Assembly (NCBI GenBank): GCA_945865525.1
Contig: CAMBDY010000012.1
Coordinates: 1-64,000, forward strand
From: Nitrospira lenta
Lineage (GTDB): Bacteria > Nitrospirota > Nitrospiria > Nitrospirales > Nitrospiraceae
Direction of reading: 5' to 3'
DNA: 64,000 nt
Shown here: one piece after another, positions 34,648 to 43,468 of the stretch
Position numbering within the stretch: the stretch's first letter is position 1
Layout of the letters: each line of letters begins with the position of its first letter
Notes under the pieces: model-generated
Told to the model about the DNA's origin: nothing
The model's database searches: none
The model's input: only the letters and a program-made list of their open reading frames with translations
Made by a program: the position numbers and the translations under genes

Positions 34648-37188
34648 ATGGTTATGGCGCTTGATCCAATCTGCGGGATGACGGTTGATCCAGCCAGGGC
34701 AGCTGGCCATCACGACCATCAGGGCCAACGCTATTACTTTTGCGGCCTCTCCTGCTTGGAACGATTCAAGGCCGATCCGGAGTTGGCGTTGCGGCCACGG
34801 CCAGTCGGCGCTACGAACCCGATCCCCAGAACGCCTCTTCCGATGATGCCGCAAGCTCCGACCCTGGCAGGCGCTATTGATCCCGTCTGCGGGATGACGG
34901 TGCAGCCGGCCACGGCTGCTGGGGCCTCTGAGTATCAGGGGCAGACTTACTACTTCTGTGCCACGAGTTGCCTTACCAAGTTTCGGGCAGACCCGATCTA
35001 TTATCTAACACCTCCTGAACAGCGTGTGCCGCGTGCGACGCCGGTCCCAATCGGTGGAACGGTCGAGTACATCTGTCCGATGGACCCAGAGGTGCTTGAG
35101 ACCCAATCGGGGGCCTGTCGGATTTGCGGGATGGCGCTGGAGCCTAAAGTCGTCTTGCTCGAAGAAGAACGGAATACCGAGCTGGAGGAGATGAGTCGGC
35201 GGTTTTGGATCTGCCTTGGGCCTGCCTTCGTCGTTATGTTCTTAGCTATGGCCGAGATGATTCCCGGTCTGTCGCTGCCACAGGTTCTCACCAGTCCGGT
35301 GAAGCACGGGGTGCAATGGCTGTTGGCAACACCGGTCGTGCTTTGGGGTGGCTGGCCATTTTTCCAGCGAGGCTGGATCTCGGTAGTGAACCGGGCTCCC
35401 AACATGTTCACGCTCATTGCCATTGGAACGGGCGCTGCCTATGGCTACAGCTCGGTGGCCACTGTGGCGCCGACGTGGTTTCCCGCTTCCTTTCGGCTGC
35501 ATGACGGGTCGCTCGCGGTCTATTTTGAAGCGGCTGCCATGATTACGGTGCTCGTCTTGCTCGGGCAGGTGCTTGAGCTGCGAGCCAGGAGCCAGACGAG
35601 CTCTGCGATTCGCGCGTTGCTCCGGCTTGCGCCAAAGACTGCCAGGCTCATGAAGCCGGATGGGCAGGAAGAAGATGTCTTACTTGAACAGATTCAGGTG
35701 GGCCATCGACTGCGCGTCAGGCCGGGAGAACGCGTGCCGGTCGATGGGATGGTTCAGGAAGGGTTGACGTCTGTCGATGAATCCATGGTCACAGGTGAAT
35801 CGATCCCAGTCGAAAAAATGATTGGGGATCCGGTGACCGGCGGGACCATCAATGGGACTGGCGGAATAGTGATGGTGGCCGAACGGGTCGGGCGAGATAC
35901 GATGCTCGCCAGGATTGTGCAGATGGTTAGCGAGGCGCAGCGGAGCCGGGCGCCAATCCAGCGCATTGCGGATGTGACGGCAGCGTATTTTGTCCCGCTG
36001 GTTGTAGCGGCCTCGGTGATCACGGCAGTTGCCTGGGCGATTTGGGGGCCGGAGCCGAAGCTCGCCTATGCGTTGGTCAATGCCGTGGCGGTGCTGATTA
36101 TTGCCTGCCCTTGCGCGTTGGGGTTAGCAACGCCGATGTCAATTATGGTGGGAACTGGGCGTGGTGCCACGGCCGGTGTCTTGGTCAAGAAGGCGGAGGC
36201 GTTGGAGATTTTCGGTCAGGTGGATACCCTTGTAATCGATAAGACCGGGACCCTGACGGAGGGCAAACCGAAACTACTGTCGGTCCATGCCCTGGCGCCC
36301 TGGTCAGAAGCCGAGCTGCTGCGGCTCGCTGCAAGTCTCGAGCGGAGCAGTGAGCATCCGCTGGCAGCGGCCGTGGCCGCAGGAGCGGAAGGGCGAGGAA
36401 TTGCGATTGTACCGGTCGAGGGGTTTCGTTCGATGACGGGGAAGGGTGTAACTGGGACGGTGGACGGCCATCGCCTCGCCATTGGAACGGTGACATTTTT
36501 ACGGGATGACATCGGTCTGTCCGGCCAGAGCCTCACTCAGCTGGACGGGGATGCGGTTGCGCTGCGCCATGACGGGCAGACGGTTCTGTTTGTGGCGATC
36601 GATGAGCAGGCTGCCGGCATTCTTGGTGTGGCAGATCCGATCAAAGTGTCCACTCACGCCGCCGTGCAGGGACTGAAAGCCGAAGGGATTCGTATCGTGA
36701 TGCTGACAGGGGATCATCATGATACGGCACAGGCAGTGGCCCGGCAACTTGGTATTAACGAGGTCTTGGCGGATGTCCTGCCGAACCAAAAAGGTCAGAT
36801 CATTGCCCGCTTTAAGTCGCAGGGCCGTGTCGTGGCGATGGCAGGAGACGGCGTCAACGATGCGCCCGCCTTGGCCTTGGCGGATGTCGGAATTGCGATG
36901 GGAACCGGAGCGGACACGGCCATCGAGAGCGCGGGGATGACGCTGGTGAAGGGGGATCTGCGGGGACTGCTCCGTGCACGGAGACTGAGCCAGGCCACGA
37001 TGCGGAACATCCGGCAAAATCTCCTCTTTGCGTTTCTCTATAACGTGATTGGGATCCCGGTTGCGGCGGGCGTGCTTTATCCGGTCTGGGGCATCCTTTT
37101 GAGCCCCATGATCGCCAGTGCTGCTATGACGTTCAGTTCCGTGTCTGTCATCTCGAACGCCCTCCGGTTGCGCCATGTGGAGTTGTAA
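34648..37188 (+). CDS. copA: Copper-type P1B ATPase with two YHS domains and a CPM/CGM domain at the N-terminus
   Basis: An 846-residue heavy-metal exporting ATPase. The N-terminus has two YHS modules ([15 protein letters not shown]...[12 protein letters not shown] and [15 protein letters not shown]...[12 protein letters not shown]), then a heavy-metal-binding module [26 protein letters not shown]. The usual HMA (GMxCxxC) domains are absent. The catalytic core shows [10 protein letters not shown], the metal-site helix [15 protein letters not shown], the phosphorylated [21 protein letters not shown], and [15 protein letters not shown] plus this core indicates Cu(I) or Ag(I) transport. It follows thiol proteins and precedes an HtrA protease, a copper/envelope-stress context. 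Confidence 0.92.
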   Translation: MVMALDPICGMTVDPARAAGHHDHQGQRYYFCGLSCLERFKADPELALRPRPVGATNPIPRTPLPMMPQAPTLAGAIDPVCGMTVQPATAAGASEYQGQTYYFCATSCLTKFRADPIYYLTPPEQRVPRATPVPIGGTVEYICPMDPEVLETQSGACRICGMALEPKVVLLEEERNTELEEMSRRFWICLGPAFVVMFLAMAEMIPGLSLPQVLTSPVKHGVQWLLATPVVLWGGWPFFQRGWISVVNRAPNMFTLIAIGTGAAYGYSSVATVAPTWFPASFRLHDGSLAVYFEAAAMITVLVLLGQVLELRARSQTSSAIRALLRLAPKTARLMKPDGQEEDVLLEQIQVGHRLRVRPGERVPVDGMVQEGLTSVDESMVTGESIPVEKMIGDPVTGGTINGTGGIVMVAERVGRDTMLARIVQMVSEAQRSRAPIQRIADVTAAYFVPLVVAASVITAVAWAIWGPEPKLAYALVNAVAVLIIACPCALGLATPMSIMVGTGRGATAGVLVKKAEALEIFGQVDTLVIDKTGTLTEGKPKLLSVHALAPWSEAELLRLAASLERSSEHPLAAAVAAGAEGRGIAIVPVEGFRSMTGKGVTGTVDGHRLAIGTVTFLRDDIGLSGQSLTQLDGDAVALRHDGQTVLFVAIDEQAAGILGVADPIKVSTHAAVQGLKAEGIRIVMLTGDHHDTAQAVARQLGINEVLADVLPNQKGQIIARFKSQGRVVAMAGDGVNDAPALALADVGIAMGTGADTAIESAGMTLVKGDLRGLLRARRLSQATMRNIRQNLLFAFLYNVIGIPVAAGVLYPVWGILLSPMIASAAMTFSSVSVISNALRLRHVEL

Positions 37189-37253
37189 GGACGCCTTCGA
37201 CTGATGCATGCTAGGCTATCGTCGTTTGCTGCTGATCGAGTGAGACTACTTTA

Positions 37254-38681
37254 ATGAAGGATCATGGCATGGTTCGAGCAAGTTTTCTTTTGCGAATGAT
37301 GATCGGGCTCTGTGTGGGGAGTTTGGGCGTGACAGGGACTGCGCTGGCCGGTGCCCATGCCATCCCTGTGGCGAGCGGAGGCGAGTTTCAGGTGCAGGTC
37401 AAGGCGACTGCGATGAAAGTGACTCCCGCAGTCGTCAGCATCGGGTCAACGGTGATCGTACGGGAGCAAGCGTTCAGTGACGAAGGACTTCCATTCGGTC
37501 TGTTCAAGGACGCCCCGCTTCGCCGTCAATATGGCCAGGGCTCCGGCGTGATTGTGTCGCCAGATGGATACATTCTGACGAACAACCATGTCATTGCCGA
37601 TGCGGTCGATGTGGACGTGATTCTTGCCGACCGGCGACAATATAAAGGACGCGTGGTGGCCACCGATCCAAAGACGGACGTGGCCGTCGTGAAAATTCAG
37701 GCGACCAATCTCCCAACGGTGATCTGGGGGGATTCAAGCACGCTCGCCGTTGGTGAGTTTGTACTCGCGATCGGAAATCCATTGGGGTTGAGTCGCAGTG
37801 TGACGTTCGGTATTGTCAGTGCTGTTGGTCGCGCTGATGTCGGAGTCGCTGACTTCGAAGACTTCATTCAGACCGATGCGCCCATCAATCCGGGCAATTC
37901 GGGCGGAGCCTTGGTGACTCTCAACGGAGAGTTGGTAGGGATTAATACCGCCATTGCCAGTCCGACTGGCGGGAGCGTCGGCGTGGGCTTTGCCATCCCG
38001 AGCAATATGGCCAAGGCGGCCATGCAGAGCCTGCTGAAGACTGGGCGTGTGGTCCGCGGATTTCTTGGCGCCTCGACGCAGGATGTCACGCCGCTGCTCG
38101 GTAAGATTTTTCGCTTGCCGGGTGTGAAGGGTGCAATCGTGACTGATGTGCAGGCTAAGGGGTCGGCGGAGAAAGCTGGTCTCAAGCGCGGCGATGTGGT
38201 GGTGCAATTCGATGGGCATGACGTGATGGACAGCGGACATCTCCGGAACCTCGTGGCGGCTTCGACGATCGGGAGTAAGCATCGGCTGGATTTTCTGCGC
38301 GAGAGTAAGCCGTATCAGGCTGATCTGGCGGTGCAGGAGGCGCCGCGTGAACGGATTAAGAAGAGCCGGGCCCCATTGGCAGTAGTCGCCACGGTGCATC
38401 CTCTCGCCGGCGTTGTCTTCGACGATGTGACCGTGCCGCTGGCTCGGCAGATGGATCTTGCGGTCACCAGCGGGGTAGTGGTGACCGATATTGCGGAAGG
38501 CAGTCTGGCGGAATCGTCCGGCCTTCAGCCTGGCGATGTGGTGCTAGAGCTCAATCGTCAGCCTCTTTCTAGCTTCGCCGTGTTTCAGCGATTGGCCGAT
38601 CCAATGAAACCTTCCGATCTTGCGCTCCTGCTGGTTAATCGGCAGGGGAGCGTCCTTTACATTCCAATTCAATCAGAATAG
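37254..38681 (+). CDS. HtrA/DegP-type periplasmic serine protease with two PDZ domains
   Basis: A 475-residue exported protease and chaperone for damaged envelope proteins. A signal peptide (SFLLRMMIGLCVGSLGVTGTALAG) precedes the trypsin-like domain with the complete triad: His in YILTNNHVIADA, Asp in DPKTDVAVVKI, Ser in PINPGNSGGALV. PDZ 1 starts near VRGFLGAS and contains GSAEKAGLKRGDVVVQFDG; PDZ 2 contains GSLAESSGLQPGDVVLELN. Layout agrees with DegP/DegQ. It lies 65 nt behind copA, so copper stress could co-induce both, by inference only. Confidence 0.93.
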   Translation: MKDHGMVRASFLLRMMIGLCVGSLGVTGTALAGAHAIPVASGGEFQVQVKATAMKVTPAVVSIGSTVIVREQAFSDEGLPFGLFKDAPLRRQYGQGSGVIVSPDGYILTNNHVIADAVDVDVILADRRQYKGRVVATDPKTDVAVVKIQATNLPTVIWGDSSTLAVGEFVLAIGNPLGLSRSVTFGIVSAVGRADVGVADFEDFIQTDAPINPGNSGGALVTLNGELVGINTAIASPTGGSVGVGFAIPSNMAKAAMQSLLKTGRVVRGFLGASTQDVTPLLGKIFRLPGVKGAIVTDVQAKGSAEKAGLKRGDVVVQFDGHDVMDSGHLRNLVAASTIGSKHRLDFLRESKPYQADLAVQEAPRERIKKSRAPLAVVATVHPLAGVVFDDVTVPLARQMDLAVTSGVVVTDIAEGSLAESSGLQPGDVVLELNRQPLSSFAVFQRLADPMKPSDLALLLVNRQGSVLYIPIQSE

Positions 38682-38712
38682 CCGTGGGCTTGCGGCCAGG
38701 CCTGCAGTCTTG

Positions 38713-38741
38713 TTGGAAGATCGTTTTGAGCGGTCTATAGT
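38713..38741 (+). promoter_or_regulatory. Promoter of mpg
   Basis: TTGGAA (38713-38718), 17-nt spacer, TATAGT (38736-38741). The ATG at 38749 follows after 7 nt with no Shine-Dalgarno, the clearest leaderless layout on the plus strand. Confidence 0.55.
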
Positions 38742-38748
38742 GAGCCCT

Positions 38749-39339
38749 ATGGTGCCAGGGGGCAAAATTCTTCCACAGAGCTATTTCACTCGCCCAACGG
38801 TCACGGTGGCGCGCTCGCTCATCGGGAAGTATCTCGTGCGGGTCAGCCGAGGGCGTCGATTTGAGGGGAAGATCGTTGAAGTGGAGGCCTATGTTGGGCC
38901 GGAGGATAAGGCCTGCCATGCCTCGAAAGGGAGAACGCTGCGGACGGATGTGATGTTCGGTCCAGAAGGGATCGCTTACGTCTATCTTATCTACGGGATG
39001 TACCATTGCTTGAACGTTGTAACGGAGCGTGTGGGGTTTCCTTCAGCCGTTTTAATTAGGGCGATTGTACTCGATGGGGAGCTGATCGATGGACCGGGGA
39101 AGCTCTGCCGCGCCCTGCAGATCGATCGCCGCCTCAATCGTGCAGACCTCACGTCCGGAGAATCTCTCTGGTTTGAGGATCGAGGCGAGGCAGTGGGGCG
39201 TGGATCGGTCGAGGTCCACCCACGAGTGGGCGTCGATTATGCTGGTGAGTGGGCGAAGAAACCCTGGCGATTTCGGCTGCGGATGGTTCCGGTCTCTCCG
39301 CGGGCCCGGCGCCCAAAAAAACACGGGGGCGCCAGATAA
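38749..39339 (+). CDS. mpg: 3-methyladenine (alkyladenine) DNA glycosylase, AAG/MPG family
   Basis: A 196-residue base-excision repair enzyme that removes alkylated purines and hypoxanthine. Family blocks: VARSLIGKYLVR, the active-site segment GKIVEVEAYVGPEDKACHASKGRT with the catalytic Glu of VEAY, MFGPEGIAYVYLIYGMYHCLNVVT, and ALQIDRRLNRADL. The PF02245 fold is complete. The ATG at 38749 is chosen because an upstream in-frame opening would overlap the htrA end and a promoter lies directly before this ATG. The 3' end overlaps a strong hairpin that serves the opposite strand. Confidence 0.93.
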   Translation: MVPGGKILPQSYFTRPTVTVARSLIGKYLVRVSRGRRFEGKIVEVEAYVGPEDKACHASKGRTLRTDVMFGPEGIAYVYLIYGMYHCLNVVTERVGFPSAVLIRAIVLDGELIDGPGKLCRALQIDRRLNRADLTSGESLWFEDRGEAVGRGSVEVHPRVGVDYAGEWAKKPWRFRLRMVPVSPRARRPKKHGGAR

Positions 39340-39352
39340 ATCCGGCGCCCCC
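39314..39352 (-). terminator. Strong terminator of the small exported protein, nested in the end of mpg
   Basis: GGGGGCGCC (39325-39333) and GGCGCCCCC (39344-39352) form a perfect 9-bp GC stem with a 10-nt loop. Read on the minus strand it is followed by GTG and seven T (39315-39321). It spans the mpg stop codon. On the plus strand it could also stop mpg transcription, but only a weak TCTTTT follows. Confidence 0.75.
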
Positions 39353-39379
39353 CGATAGGTCTTTTGCGGAACGGCTCAA

Positions 39380-39745
39380 CTAATCGATTTTGCGATCGGG
39401 GCCAATCTTCGTGGCAGACGTGACCGGGGGCGCGATCTGGATCTGCGGACCCTGGACTTTCGGAAGACGGCCCGCGCCCTGTCCTTCGATGATCCGTGCA
39501 TTGTTAGAGTTGGTCAGGCTCTGCTTGCCGTGCTTGATAGAATTCGCGGACTTTTGCAACGTGGCTTCCCCACGTGCATCGCTCTGGCCTGGATCGTTGG
39601 CGGTTGGCTGTCCCGTCACAGGGCTCCCGCTGTTCTTCATTGGATAGCCTTCGTGCTTGGGGAGGAGCGAGGGATTTGCCGAGGCCATCGACAGGGCAAA
39701 TAGGACACCGGAGACAGTCGCGACAGTACCGATTACGATCTTCAT
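39380..39745 (-). CDS. Small exported protein of unknown function
   Basis: A 121-residue protein with a clear signal peptide (KIVIGTVATVSGVLFALSMASA) and a polar, proline- and glutamine-rich mature part (SGSPVTGQPTANDPGQSDARG, LPKVQGPQIQIAPPVTSATKIG). No cysteine is seen. I do not recognize the family. The ATG at 39745 is fixed by AAAGGAG 8 nt upstream, and it has its own promoter and a strong terminator, so it is a monocistronic and probably well-expressed gene. Confidence 0.75.
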   Translation of the reverse strand: MKIVIGTVATVSGVLFALSMASANPSLLPKHEGYPMKNSGSPVTGQPTANDPGQSDARGEATLQKSANSIKHGKQSLTNSNNARIIEGQGAGRLPKVQGPQIQIAPPVTSATKIGPDRKID

Positions 39746-39777
39746 ACGCCTACTCCTTTGAATAATGGTGGCTAGAG

Positions 39778-39805
39778 AAAATACAGTTTTTAGCGATAAG
39801 TTCAA
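39778..39805 (-). promoter_or_regulatory. Candidate promoter of the small exported protein
   Basis: TTGAAC (39800-39805, minus strand), 16-nt spacer and TATTTT (39778-39783), about 33 nt before the ATG at 39745. Confidence 0.42.
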
Positions 39806-40060
39806 GTCAGGTTGGCGGGATCATAGCGAGGGGGGGCGGGTCTGTCAAGGACGAAGCGATCGTCCCCATAAGCGGCACAGTAGGCGAGCATTCCCCCACA
39901 GGATGTGTAAAAAGCCATCTCTTTACCTTTGGCAGGCCAACCCCGGCGCGCTAAGACGCGCCGTTCCAGGGGTAAGGCTGTAGCGCTGAGCTGCCACGCG
40001 TTTGACCGTTTACGTTTAACTGGCTTGGAGAAGGATGCGAGCGGAAATGGGATGTTAGGC

Positions 40061-41872
40061 TCAGCGGCGTGATGGCGGCCGGCGGCCGCGCCCTCGATAG
40101 GACGGACCACGGCTGAGACCCGGGAGCCGGATGGTGACGGTGGTGCCTTCGCCTGGCGCGCTGCCGATGCCAATCGAGCCGCCATGCTCTTCGATGATTT
40201 TCTTGACCGTGGCGAGACCTAGGCCTGTACCGGCCCGCTTCGTGGTAAAGAATGGCTCAAACACGTTGTCGACGATTTCTGCCGGAATGGGTGCCCCGTC
40301 GTTTTTGATCAGAATCTGATCTTCCACGCCACGCCCCGCGCGATGCTGGGTGACCTGGATATGGAGATGTCCCCCTGGGCTCATCGCCTCGCCGGCATTC
40401 TTGAAAATACTCAAAAAAACCTGCTGGAGTTTGGATTCGTCGCCCCGGACTGGCGCGATCATCGTGGCATAGTCCTTGGTCACCTGGATCCTGGTGACTT
40501 CAAGGTCGGTCGCGATCACCGTGAGCGCGCTTTCGATCACTTCGGGGATACGGAGGAGTCGTCGGTTCAGTTCGAGCGGTTTGGCAAAGTCTAAAATCTC
40601 GTTCAGAATGGCTTCGACACGGATTAAATCGCGCATCGCGTTCTCGACGCGTGTCTGGGGGTCAAAGTCGAGGATGCTTTCACCCGTGATTTCTTGTAGT
40701 TGGGCGCGGATCGAGGCGAGGGGCTCCCTCACTTCCGTCGCAAGGAACATGCTGAACTCGCCGACGGCGGCTTGCCGCTCTTGCTTTCTGATGATGGGCT
40801 CGGAAGGGCCCGGAGCTGCGACCTCTCCCGGTGCGCCTTCGTGGCTAGTGGCCTGGAGTTGGCCGGTCGGTGCTGATACCGATGCCTGGATGACTTCTGT
40901 AATCTTGACGATGATCGGTTCAAGGGTTCGGGCATCCGTCTGTTGGTATCGACCGGCTTCTTTCGAGGACAGCGTAATGGTACCGCCTACTTGTCCCCGG
41001 ACGAAAAAGGGTACGACGAGCGCGGAGAGCAGCCGGTCCTTGAACAGATATTTGTGATCGAGAAACCGCCCCTGCGTAGAGGCAAGATCGTGATCGACGC
41101 GAGGTTTGCGATGGCGGACCACCCAGCCTGAGGCAGAGCTGTCGAGCGTGAGACGGTGGCCCGGCTTTAGATCTTTTTTTGTATCCTTCTGCTCACTCTT
41201 CAGATCGCCAGCCATGCCCAGAACTTCGACATTGCCTGCGATGGGATCGTAATGGCAGGCCCAAATGCGATCGTAGGCGACGTACTGGTTGGCATCCGTT
41301 AGCGCAGCGATAATTTTTTCTTGGAGCTCCGGTGTAACCTGCGACACCGGTGTCGCAAAGAGTTCTGCAGGCGAGCGTGGCGGAGGGACCGGCTCGTGTG
41401 CGACAAACGGACGGCTCAGCACAACATTCATATCGAACAGGCCGTCGCGTTCCAGTGCTTTCGTGACCTCCTCACTGGCCTGCTCCATCAAGCTCTTCTC
41501 TTTTTTCGCAAATGCAGCGCTTTCCTTACGTCCGATGACGAGGAAGCCGTACGTTTTATTCCGATACCGGAGGGACACAGCGAGCATCGATTTCGCGCTT
41601 GGCGTAATCAAACGAAGACGTAGGGTGCGCCCATCCTCCTGAGTGTTTGAGGCCAAGGTGGCCACGACGGCGGGAGCCGAGAGTGTCCGAAGGATCGCTT
41701 GTGTATCGCGCGGGGTGAAGCCCCGTGTGGCATGGCTGACCAACGGGCCATGGTCCCGGTAGAATACGGCGGCGAGGGCGGCATCGACCGGCAAATCGTT
41801 CAGTACGGACGTCAAGGTCCGCTGAAGATGCGTTGTGGGAATTGGGCTGCTGTGCGGATCTGTGGGTGTCAT
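40061..41872 (-). CDS. GAF-domain sensor histidine kinase lacking the phospho-acceptor histidine
   Basis: A 603-residue, apparently soluble sensor. Two GAF-like domains lie at about residues 15-150 and 185-340 (GHRLTLDSSASGWVVRHRKPRVDHDL). A dimerization region and a complete HATPase_c domain follow: N box FLSIFKNAGEAMS, G1 EIVDNVFEPFFTTKRAGTGLGLATVKKIIEEHGG. In the H box, where AHEIRNPL is expected, the sequence reads ATEVREPLASIR, so the phosphorylated His is Thr379. ATP binding should be intact but autophosphorylation at the normal site is impossible. The ATG at 41872 is downstream of a good promoter; no adjacent response regulator is visible. Confidence 0.85.
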   Translation of the reverse strand: MTPTDPHSSPIPTTHLQRTLTSVLNDLPVDAALAAVFYRDHGPLVSHATRGFTPRDTQAILRTLSAPAVVATLASNTQEDGRTLRLRLITPSAKSMLAVSLRYRNKTYGFLVIGRKESAAFAKKEKSLMEQASEEVTKALERDGLFDMNVVLSRPFVAHEPVPPPRSPAELFATPVSQVTPELQEKIIAALTDANQYVAYDRIWACHYDPIAGNVEVLGMAGDLKSEQKDTKKDLKPGHRLTLDSSASGWVVRHRKPRVDHDLASTQGRFLDHKYLFKDRLLSALVVPFFVRGQVGGTITLSSKEAGRYQQTDARTLEPIIVKITEVIQASVSAPTGQLQATSHEGAPGEVAAPGPSEPIIRKQERQAAVGEFSMFLATEVREPLASIRAQLQEITGESILDFDPQTRVENAMRDLIRVEAILNEILDFAKPLELNRRLLRIPEVIESALTVIATDLEVTRIQVTKDYATMIAPVRGDESKLQQVFLSIFKNAGEAMSPGGHLHIQVTQHRAGRGVEDQILIKNDGAPIPAEIVDNVFEPFFTTKRAGTGLGLATVKKIIEEHGGSIGIGSAPGEGTTVTIRLPGLSRGPSYRGRGRRPPSRR

Positions 41873-41898
41873 TCGTGCGTTTGGGTGACCACGCGCGG

Positions 41899-41927
41899 AT
41901 TGTAACAATGCGCGCGTGGCAATTCAA
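41899..41927 (-). promoter_or_regulatory. Promoter of the GAF kinase gene
   Basis: TTGAAT (41922-41927, minus strand), 17-nt spacer, TACAAT (41899-41904). The start codon follows about 26 nt later. It rules out the TTG opening at 41908. Confidence 0.55.
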
Positions 41928-41944
41928 TGAAAAGGATGGGCTTG

Positions 41945-42406
41945 TTATTCGTCTGGGTTGATGATTTTAGGTGGACGTTGTTGGGGGAGGGACTGCGGCT
42001 CCAATTGGCCTGGCCCACCGGTCCAAGCGTTGAGGATCATGGTAACCAGACTGATGACGACGGCGCCGCCGACGGCCGGCCAAAATCCTGTGACGGTGAA
42101 TCCCTTGACGAGATAGGCGGTGAATTCGAGGAGGAGGGCATTGACCACAATGAGAAAGAGTCCCAGCGAGAGGACGATCAAGGGCAGGGTTAGCACAAAG
42201 AGAATGGGTCGGACGAGAAGATTGAGGAACATGAGCACAACGATGGCGGCGATTCCGGCAGGGATCGAGTCGACCTCAATGCCTGGGACGGTCATGACGG
42301 CCAGGAAGACCGCGATCCCCGTGACCAGCACGCGGGTGGTCACGGCCTGAAACCCGCCCCCAAAGAGGTAGTTATGAATTTCTCGCGTTAGATGAATGGT
42401 TGGCAT
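41945..42406 (-). CDS. Phage-holin-4-like (YvlD-type) small membrane protein
   Basis: A 153-residue protein with four hydrophobic helices, for example VLVTGIAVFLAVMTVPGIEV, PAGIAAIVVLMFLNLLVRPILFVLTLPLIVLSLGLFLIVVNALLLEF and AVGGAVVISLVTMIL. The block NLLVRPILFVLTLPLIVLSLGLF with NALLL is diagnostic of PF04020 (mycobacterial phage holin-like, YvlD). Despite the name it is a common chromosomal membrane protein; no phage genes are near. Function unknown. It begins 3 nt downstream of the next gene's stop. Confidence 0.83.
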   Translation of the reverse strand: MPTIHLTREIHNYLFGGGFQAVTTRVLVTGIAVFLAVMTVPGIEVDSIPAGIAAIVVLMFLNLLVRPILFVLTLPLIVLSLGLFLIVVNALLLEFTAYLVKGFTVTGFWPAVGGAVVISLVTMILNAWTGGPGQLEPQSLPQQRPPKIINPDE

Positions 42407-42409
42407 AGA

Positions 42410-42772
42410 TCACTTTGCTTGAGTGGGCCCCGGTTGTGTCGAGCTTGGCATACTCTTGCCTGACGCGTAATGGACTTCGGTTGCGGTCAGGATCGTGTCG
42501 TCCTTGGTCACGTCGATGACGACGCGATCTCCCACCGAAGGCATCTTGGTGTTTCTCGGGTTGCTCTTTTCTTTGAACCGAGTCTGTTTGTTGACGCGCA
42601 CGTCCACGGTCTGGCCTTTGGGCATCTTGATGGTGAGGTGGACCGCGTCGACGGCTGTTACTGTGCCAAGCACATGTTGTTTAGTCCCATGGGCAAAGGC
42701 GGTGGCGGCCATCAGACACAGGGCGCAAGCGAGTAGGCTTGGGTACATCATGATCAATCCGTCTTTTTTCAT
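42410..42772 (-). CDS. Exported small protein with an OB-like domain (DUF5666-like)
   Basis: A 120-residue protein with a signal peptide (MMYPSLLACALCLMAATAFA) and a mature domain VLGTVTAVDAVHLTIKMPKGQTVDVRVNKQTRFKEKSNPRNTKMPSVGDRVVIDVTKDDTILTATEVHY. The pattern (G.V..VD...LTIK...G....V.V...T.F, then VGDRV.V) is that of periplasmic OB-fold proteins such as DUF5666. Ligand unknown. It sits between a cytochrome c gene and the holin-like gene on the same strand, so it may belong to an electron-transfer or metal context. Confidence 0.65.
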   Translation of the reverse strand: MKKDGLIMMYPSLLACALCLMAATAFAHGTKQHVLGTVTAVDAVHLTIKMPKGQTVDVRVNKQTRFKEKSNPRNTKMPSVGDRVVIDVTKDDTILTATEVHYASGKSMPSSTQPGPTQAK

Positions 42773-42784
42773 GCAAGCGATCGT

Positions 42785-43405
42785 TCAGTGATGATGGTTA
42801 TTTTCCGACTGGATTGCCGCAGAGTCGCTACCCTGGAGGAATTGGTCGAACGCGGCTTCCTCTTTTATCTCGTTCTTCGTTTTGGGATTGAGGGCCTTCA
42901 TCTGGTCGAGCTCTTCTGCTGTCAGTTGTGGAAGGTGGCGCAGGAAGTGGACTAGCTTCCAGCTGTCCAGGTCCTGTGCCGGATCGCCTTCGCCCCAGGC
43001 CGGCATGGCAGTGAAGCGAATGCCGTTGTGAATGACCCAGAAGAGCTCCCCGTCCGACATCGACTGCGTAGCAGCCAGCCGGAGGTCTGGCGGCTGGGGG
43101 AATACCTTCTTGCCGATGGTCGTCTGGCCACTCCCGTCGTTGGCATGGCAGCCCGCGCAATGGTCGGCGAAGTGGGCCAGCCCTTCCTGCAAGAGATCGG
43201 GGCTGAGCGGAATAGGGTTGGGGCTGTTTCGTTGCGTGATCGGGATGGCGAGATGCCGAACTTGGCGCGCCATAAATATCTCAATTGCGTGGGGTTCTGT
43301 TTTCGCGCTAAAGCCGGTGGTGAACAATTGATAGCCCAGCCAGCCGAACGTTGCGGTACCAGCCAGTACTACAAGAAAGATGACTATCAAGAGCTTGGTT
43401 TTCAT
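42785..43405 (-). CDS. Membrane-anchored class I cytochrome c
   Basis: A 206-residue protein with an N-terminal anchor (LLIVIFLVVLAGTATFGWLGYQLF) and one heme-binding motif CAGCH in LAHFADHCAGCHANDGSGQTTIG. A distal methionine ligand is plausible in FTAMPAWGEGDP. The KLVHFLRHLPQLTAEELDQM stretch closes the cytochrome domain and a histidine-rich tail (ENNHHH) ends the protein. It likely carries electrons in the periplasm, attached to the inner membrane; its partner is not evident. GAGGTG lies just before the ATG. Confidence 0.87.
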   Translation of the reverse strand: MKTKLLIVIFLVVLAGTATFGWLGYQLFTTGFSAKTEPHAIEIFMARQVRHLAIPITQRNSPNPIPLSPDLLQEGLAHFADHCAGCHANDGSGQTTIGKKVFPQPPDLRLAATQSMSDGELFWVIHNGIRFTAMPAWGEGDPAQDLDSWKLVHFLRHLPQLTAEELDQMKALNPKTKNEIKEEAAFDQFLQGSDSAAIQSENNHHH

Positions 43406-43418
43406 CGCATCACCTCAA

Positions 43419-43424
43419 ATTATA
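43419..43424 (-). promoter_or_regulatory. Candidate -10 box of the cytochrome c gene
   Basis: A perfect TATAAT on the minus strand, 13 nt before the ATG at 43405, with a further TATAGT just upstream. No good -35 is seen. The leader would be only a few nucleotides. Confidence 0.35.
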
Positions 43425-43468
43425 CTATACAAAACTATTCCGAGTGATTGCCACCAGCAGGCCCCTGA

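Noticed and set aside
41945-42406. Holin-like gene as sign of a prophage
   Set aside because: PF04020 proteins are ordinary chromosomal membrane proteins and no other phage gene is present.
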